NCBI GenBank assembly: GCA_963578605.1
Contig: CAUZEA010000173.1
Coordinates: 1 to 8,684 of the forward strand
Length of the DNA: 8,684 bases
Direction of reading: 5' to 3'
Origin: JAKVCB01 sp963578605
Lineage (GTDB): Bacteria; Planctomycetota; Planctomycetia; Pirellulales; Lacipirellulaceae
In this document: one piece after another, positions 6,509 through 8,684 of the stretch
Layout: each line of letters begins with the position of its first letter
How positions within the stretch are numbered: the first letter of the stretch is position 1
Notes under the pieces: generated by a model
Databases searched by the model: none
Told to the model about the DNA's origin: nothing
The model's input: the letters and a program-made list of their open reading frames with translations, nothing else
Position numbers and translations under genes: made by a program

Positions 6509-7894
6509 TTAACCAGACATTCCTGCAACGATGTTGTGCATCGCTTCAAAATACGTTTCTGCTTCGTCCAAGGGCATAACCAGCGGTGGGGCAATACGAA
6601 TCACCTTACCAGCCAGCGGCCCGAGTAAATGGATAGCTTGTCCATGCTCATCCCCCAGATAACAACGCCGGACCACTTCGTTGGCTACGTCGTCGGCAGA
6701 AAGATTCCCGATCGATGCGAATTCGATTCCCCATACGGTCCCTTCTCCCCTCACTGCGGCAACTGCGGGCAATTCAGCCAGACGTTGGAGCCCCTTCTCG
6801 ATAACCTGGGAAAGCTCTGCAGCATGACCGAGAACATCATTTTCTTCGAACTCGTCAAACGTTGCCAGGACGGCAGCACAACCGAGCGGGTGGCCGCTCC
6901 AGGTGTCGGAAGTGGCACCATACTTCAGGCTGTCAAAAATTTCAGCCCTTCCGACAGCGGCATCGACCGGGACACCGTTGCCTAAACCTTTGCCCAGCAC
7001 GACGATATCGGGTTCCACTCCATAGGTGGTAAAAGCGTACATCGATCCCGTGCGACCGAAATTGGCTTGGACCTCATCGAGAATAAAGACGAGATCATGC
7101 GTACGGCAAAATTGTTCCAGCAGTTGCATATACTCGACCTGCGGGTGGTAAGATCCGCCACCGCCCAGGTAAGGTTCGGTGATGAGGCAACAGAGACGAT
7201 CACCGAACTCTGTGGCAAGCTGGTTGAGTTCGCGTCGATACGGCTCCAGGTCCAAAGCCTCGCGCCTGCGTTCGATGGAACGGCACTGGTCGATGGGAAA
7301 ACTGATAAATCGGACCCGCGGGTCGCGTTCTTTATCGGTTTCGGACCCCGTGACTGCACCTGCGAGTCCTTTCTTGCCGTGGAATCCGTGCCGGGTAGCA
7401 ATGATCATATCCGATCCCTCCCGGCGGGCCATCGCTGCCCAGAGGGCCTTTTGAATCCCCTCACTTCCCGAGGCAGCCCACAAGACTTGCTCCATCCTTG
7501 CCCCGCCCGGCTGTCCGCGCAAACTGGCCAGCAAACGCCCAGTTGCCTGGGCTTCGAGTTCCGTTAAGGCGTTGTACGCCGACAGGGTCACGGCTTTGCA
7601 GAACGGCTCAGCAGAGTCCAACTGATCGAGGCCAAGATATGCCAGAACGCGCCTCCACCAACGGGTTGGATTATGACCCAGGTTGGTAACCAGTACTCCT
7701 GAGGCAAAGTCTGCTAATTTTCGGCCTTCGGGTGTGTAGTGATAGGAGCCGGCACTTTTAGCCAGTACCGCAAGGCTCGGCGTGTAGGTCCGCAACGACT
7801 GTGGCTCGCTCGAAGCTATCTCTGCCCGAATTGCGTTGGAGGAAGTTTCTTGCGGGTGTTCGACCGTCTGCTTGGTTTCGGAGGTTGTTGACAT
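6509..7894 (-). CDS. Class III PLP-dependent aminotransferase
   Basis: A 461-residue cytoplasmic fold-type I aminotransferase that moves an amino group between an amino donor and an aldehyde or keto acceptor using pyridoxal phosphate. The cofactor lysine is K302 in VLGKGLGNG. The Asp that contacts the pyridine nitrogen is D273 in ILDEVQANFGRTG. SGSEGIQKAL (142-151) is the phosphate-binding turn, ITEPYLGGGG (238-247) holds the conserved Glu-Pro, and TWSGHPLGCA (331-340) contributes to the phosphate site across the dimer. The length is normal for the family. The first 35 or so residues are Ser/Thr/Glu-rich and probably disordered. The ATG at 7894 has no convincing Shine-Dalgarno; the leader before it is AT-rich with a 10-bp AT palindrome (7901-7910). 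It starts 22 bases after the stop of the Gfo/Idh gene, so co-transcription is likely. The family includes GABA, ornithine, beta-alanine and sugar aminotransferases; this one cannot be assigned a substrate. Confidence 0.92.
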   Translation of the reverse strand: MSTTSETKQTVEHPQETSSNAIRAEIASSEPQSLRTYTPSLAVLAKSAGSYHYTPEGRKLADFASGVLVTNLGHNPTRWWRRVLAYLGLDQLDSAEPFCKAVTLSAYNALTELEAQATGRLLASLRGQPGGARMEQVLWAASGSEGIQKALWAAMARREGSDMIIATRHGFHGKKGLAGAVTGSETDKERDPRVRFISFPIDQCRSIERRREALDLEPYRRELNQLATEFGDRLCCLITEPYLGGGGSYHPQVEYMQLLEQFCRTHDLVFILDEVQANFGRTGSMYAFTTYGVEPDIVVLGKGLGNGVPVDAAVGRAEIFDSLKYGATSDTWSGHPLGCAAVLATFDEFEENDVLGHAAELSQVIEKGLQRLAELPAVAAVRGEGTVWGIEFASIGNLSADDVANEVVRRCYLGDEHGQAIHLLGPLAGKVIRIAPPLVMPLDEAETYFEAMHNIVAGMSG

Positions 7895-7916
7895 AGGTGC
7901 AAATTAATTTAAGAGT

Positions 7917-8684
7917 TTAAACGGTTGGGCCGTAGAGGACTTCTGCTTTTGCCGACCCGGGTGTGTGTAGAACCAGGCCCCCCTGCTCGTCGTTGACTCG
8001 CACAATGCAATCTTCTACGCCTTCAACTCGGCGGGCCAGGATGGCCTCCATGGCCTGGATTGCGGCGACCACCTGCCGATCTGCAGCCAGTTCGTTGTAA
8101 TCTAGCTGACGTATCTCGTCGAGCCTGGCCTCGCGCTCGTCTTCGTTCCCCCCATATTCCACCATGGCGACTTCATGGGCAAAGCGTCCAATGGCTTCCA
8201 CACCATATCCACGATGCGACCGTTCCCCCCACGGCTCAAGGAAGGAGCCGCTGTAATGGTTATTGATCGTGATTTTGATATCGAGCGGGGTCTTGCCTTC
8301 GATCGTACATTCGACACCGCGGCGCCGACTGTGGCCATTCCACACACCGTTATCAAAGCGAAATTGCACTTCTTGTTCGACCCAACCGGGGAAATTGTCG
8401 GGAGTGACCCAACTCGTGTGGATGTCAAAAGCAGCCTCGCGGCCGCTTTCGTACTCGTAAATCAAACGTAGCTGGGTTGAATCCCAGGTTGGCCCATCGT
8501 GAGCCCCTACAATGCCACGCTGGCCGGTACAACTAACCGTTTTGAGCCTTCCACCGAATGTGAAATCAATCAGCTTGATGTAGTGGACAGCAACATAGGT
8601 ACCGGGATTTCGACCCTCGATCCATTCGGAAAACTGCCCGCCAGAGATGGCTTTGGGTTCCAGCAGGTTGCAGTACCCGTTGTT
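7917..8684 (-). CDS. Gfo/Idh/MocA family oxidoreductase, C-terminal part (partial)
   Basis: The frame is open from the window edge to the TAA at 7917-7919, giving 255 residues of a C-terminal region; the N-terminal Rossmann domain lies beyond 8684. The visible part begins NNGYCNLLEPK and continues through YVAVHYIKLIDF, TSWVTPDNFPGW, EVQFRFDNGVWNGH and FLEPWGERSHRGYG. These fit the alpha/beta substrate domain of this family, with the HYIKLIDF helix in the place of the usual H-x3-D helix. An internal TTG at 8463-8465 is not a start, because coding potential continues upstream without a stop. It should be an NAD(P)-dependent sugar or cyclitol oxidoreductase, but cofactor motif, export signal and substrate cannot be judged from this fragment. 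It differs clearly in sequence from the other family member at 2859-4145. It is the first visible gene of the minus-strand run, 22 bases before the aminotransferase gene. Confidence 0.82.
   Translation of the reverse strand, partial: NNGYCNLLEPKAISGGQFSEWIEGRNPGTYVAVHYIKLIDFTFGGRLKTVSCTGQRGIVGAHDGPTWDSTQLRLIYEYESGREAAFDIHTSWVTPDNFPGWVEQEVQFRFDNGVWNGHSRRRGVECTIEGKTPLDIKITINNHYSGSFLEPWGERSHRGYGVEAIGRFAHEVAMVEYGGNEDEREARLDEIRQLDYNELAADRQVVAAIQAMEAILARRVEGVEDCIVRVNDEQGGLVLHTPGSAKAEVLYGPTV

Noticed and set aside
7067..7567. 166-codon plus-strand open frame opposite the aminotransferase
   Set aside because: It lies wholly within conserved aminotransferase motifs on the other strand and has no motif of its own.
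8463..8465. TTG as the start of the last minus-strand gene
   Set aside because: The frame stays open to the window edge and its upstream translation continues the Gfo/Idh/MocA domain, so the gene is cut by the window rather than starting here.

Overview
The window fits an environmental member of the Planctomycetota or a related PVC-group bacterium. This is an inference. The support is a secreted FG-GAP/ASPIC-UnbV protein ending in a PEP-CTERM sorting tail, a Tat-exported Gfo/Idh/MocA protein, a second Gfo/Idh/MocA gene nearby, and moderate GC with fairly compact gene packing. No rRNA, tRNA, CRISPR array or insertion sequence was seen.

Layout. Bases 1-370 hold no convincing gene. They contain three short perfect or near-perfect hairpins (96-113, 149-166, 208-227), an extended -10 promoter candidate (314-322), and a 24-bp-period tandem repeat (356-398) that carries two copies of a ribosome binding site plus ATG. 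Bases 371-2833 (+) encode an 820-residue exported protein: signal peptide, seven FG-GAP/VCBS calcium-binding loops, an ASPIC/UnbV domain, a beta-rich autotransporter-like stalk and a PEP-CTERM tail. It converges on a minus-strand gene run with only 25 bases between the two stop codons.

The remainder (2859-8684) is a same-strand run on the minus strand. In transcription order it holds the C-terminal 255 residues of a Gfo/Idh/MocA oxidoreductase (cut by the window edge), a class III PLP aminotransferase, a zinc-dependent RspB/YjjN-type alcohol dehydrogenase, a 12-helix MFS transporter, and a Tat-exported Gfo/Idh/MocA protein that lacks the usual E-K-P motif and looks GH109-like. Gaps are 22, 116, 15 and 36 bases, so a single operon is plausible, with the 116-base gap the likeliest place for a break or an internal signal.

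How the genes may work together. Two NAD(P)-type sugar oxidoreductases, a polyol or sugar-acid dehydrogenase, an aminotransferase and a permease suggest import and processing of a carbohydrate, cyclitol or amino sugar. The aminotransferase next to a Zn-dehydrogenase also recalls the GabT1/GutB1 pair of azasugar (deoxynojirimycin) biosynthesis in Bacillus, but the phosphatase of that signature is not in the window. Substrate and direction (breakdown or synthesis) cannot be decided from this sequence.
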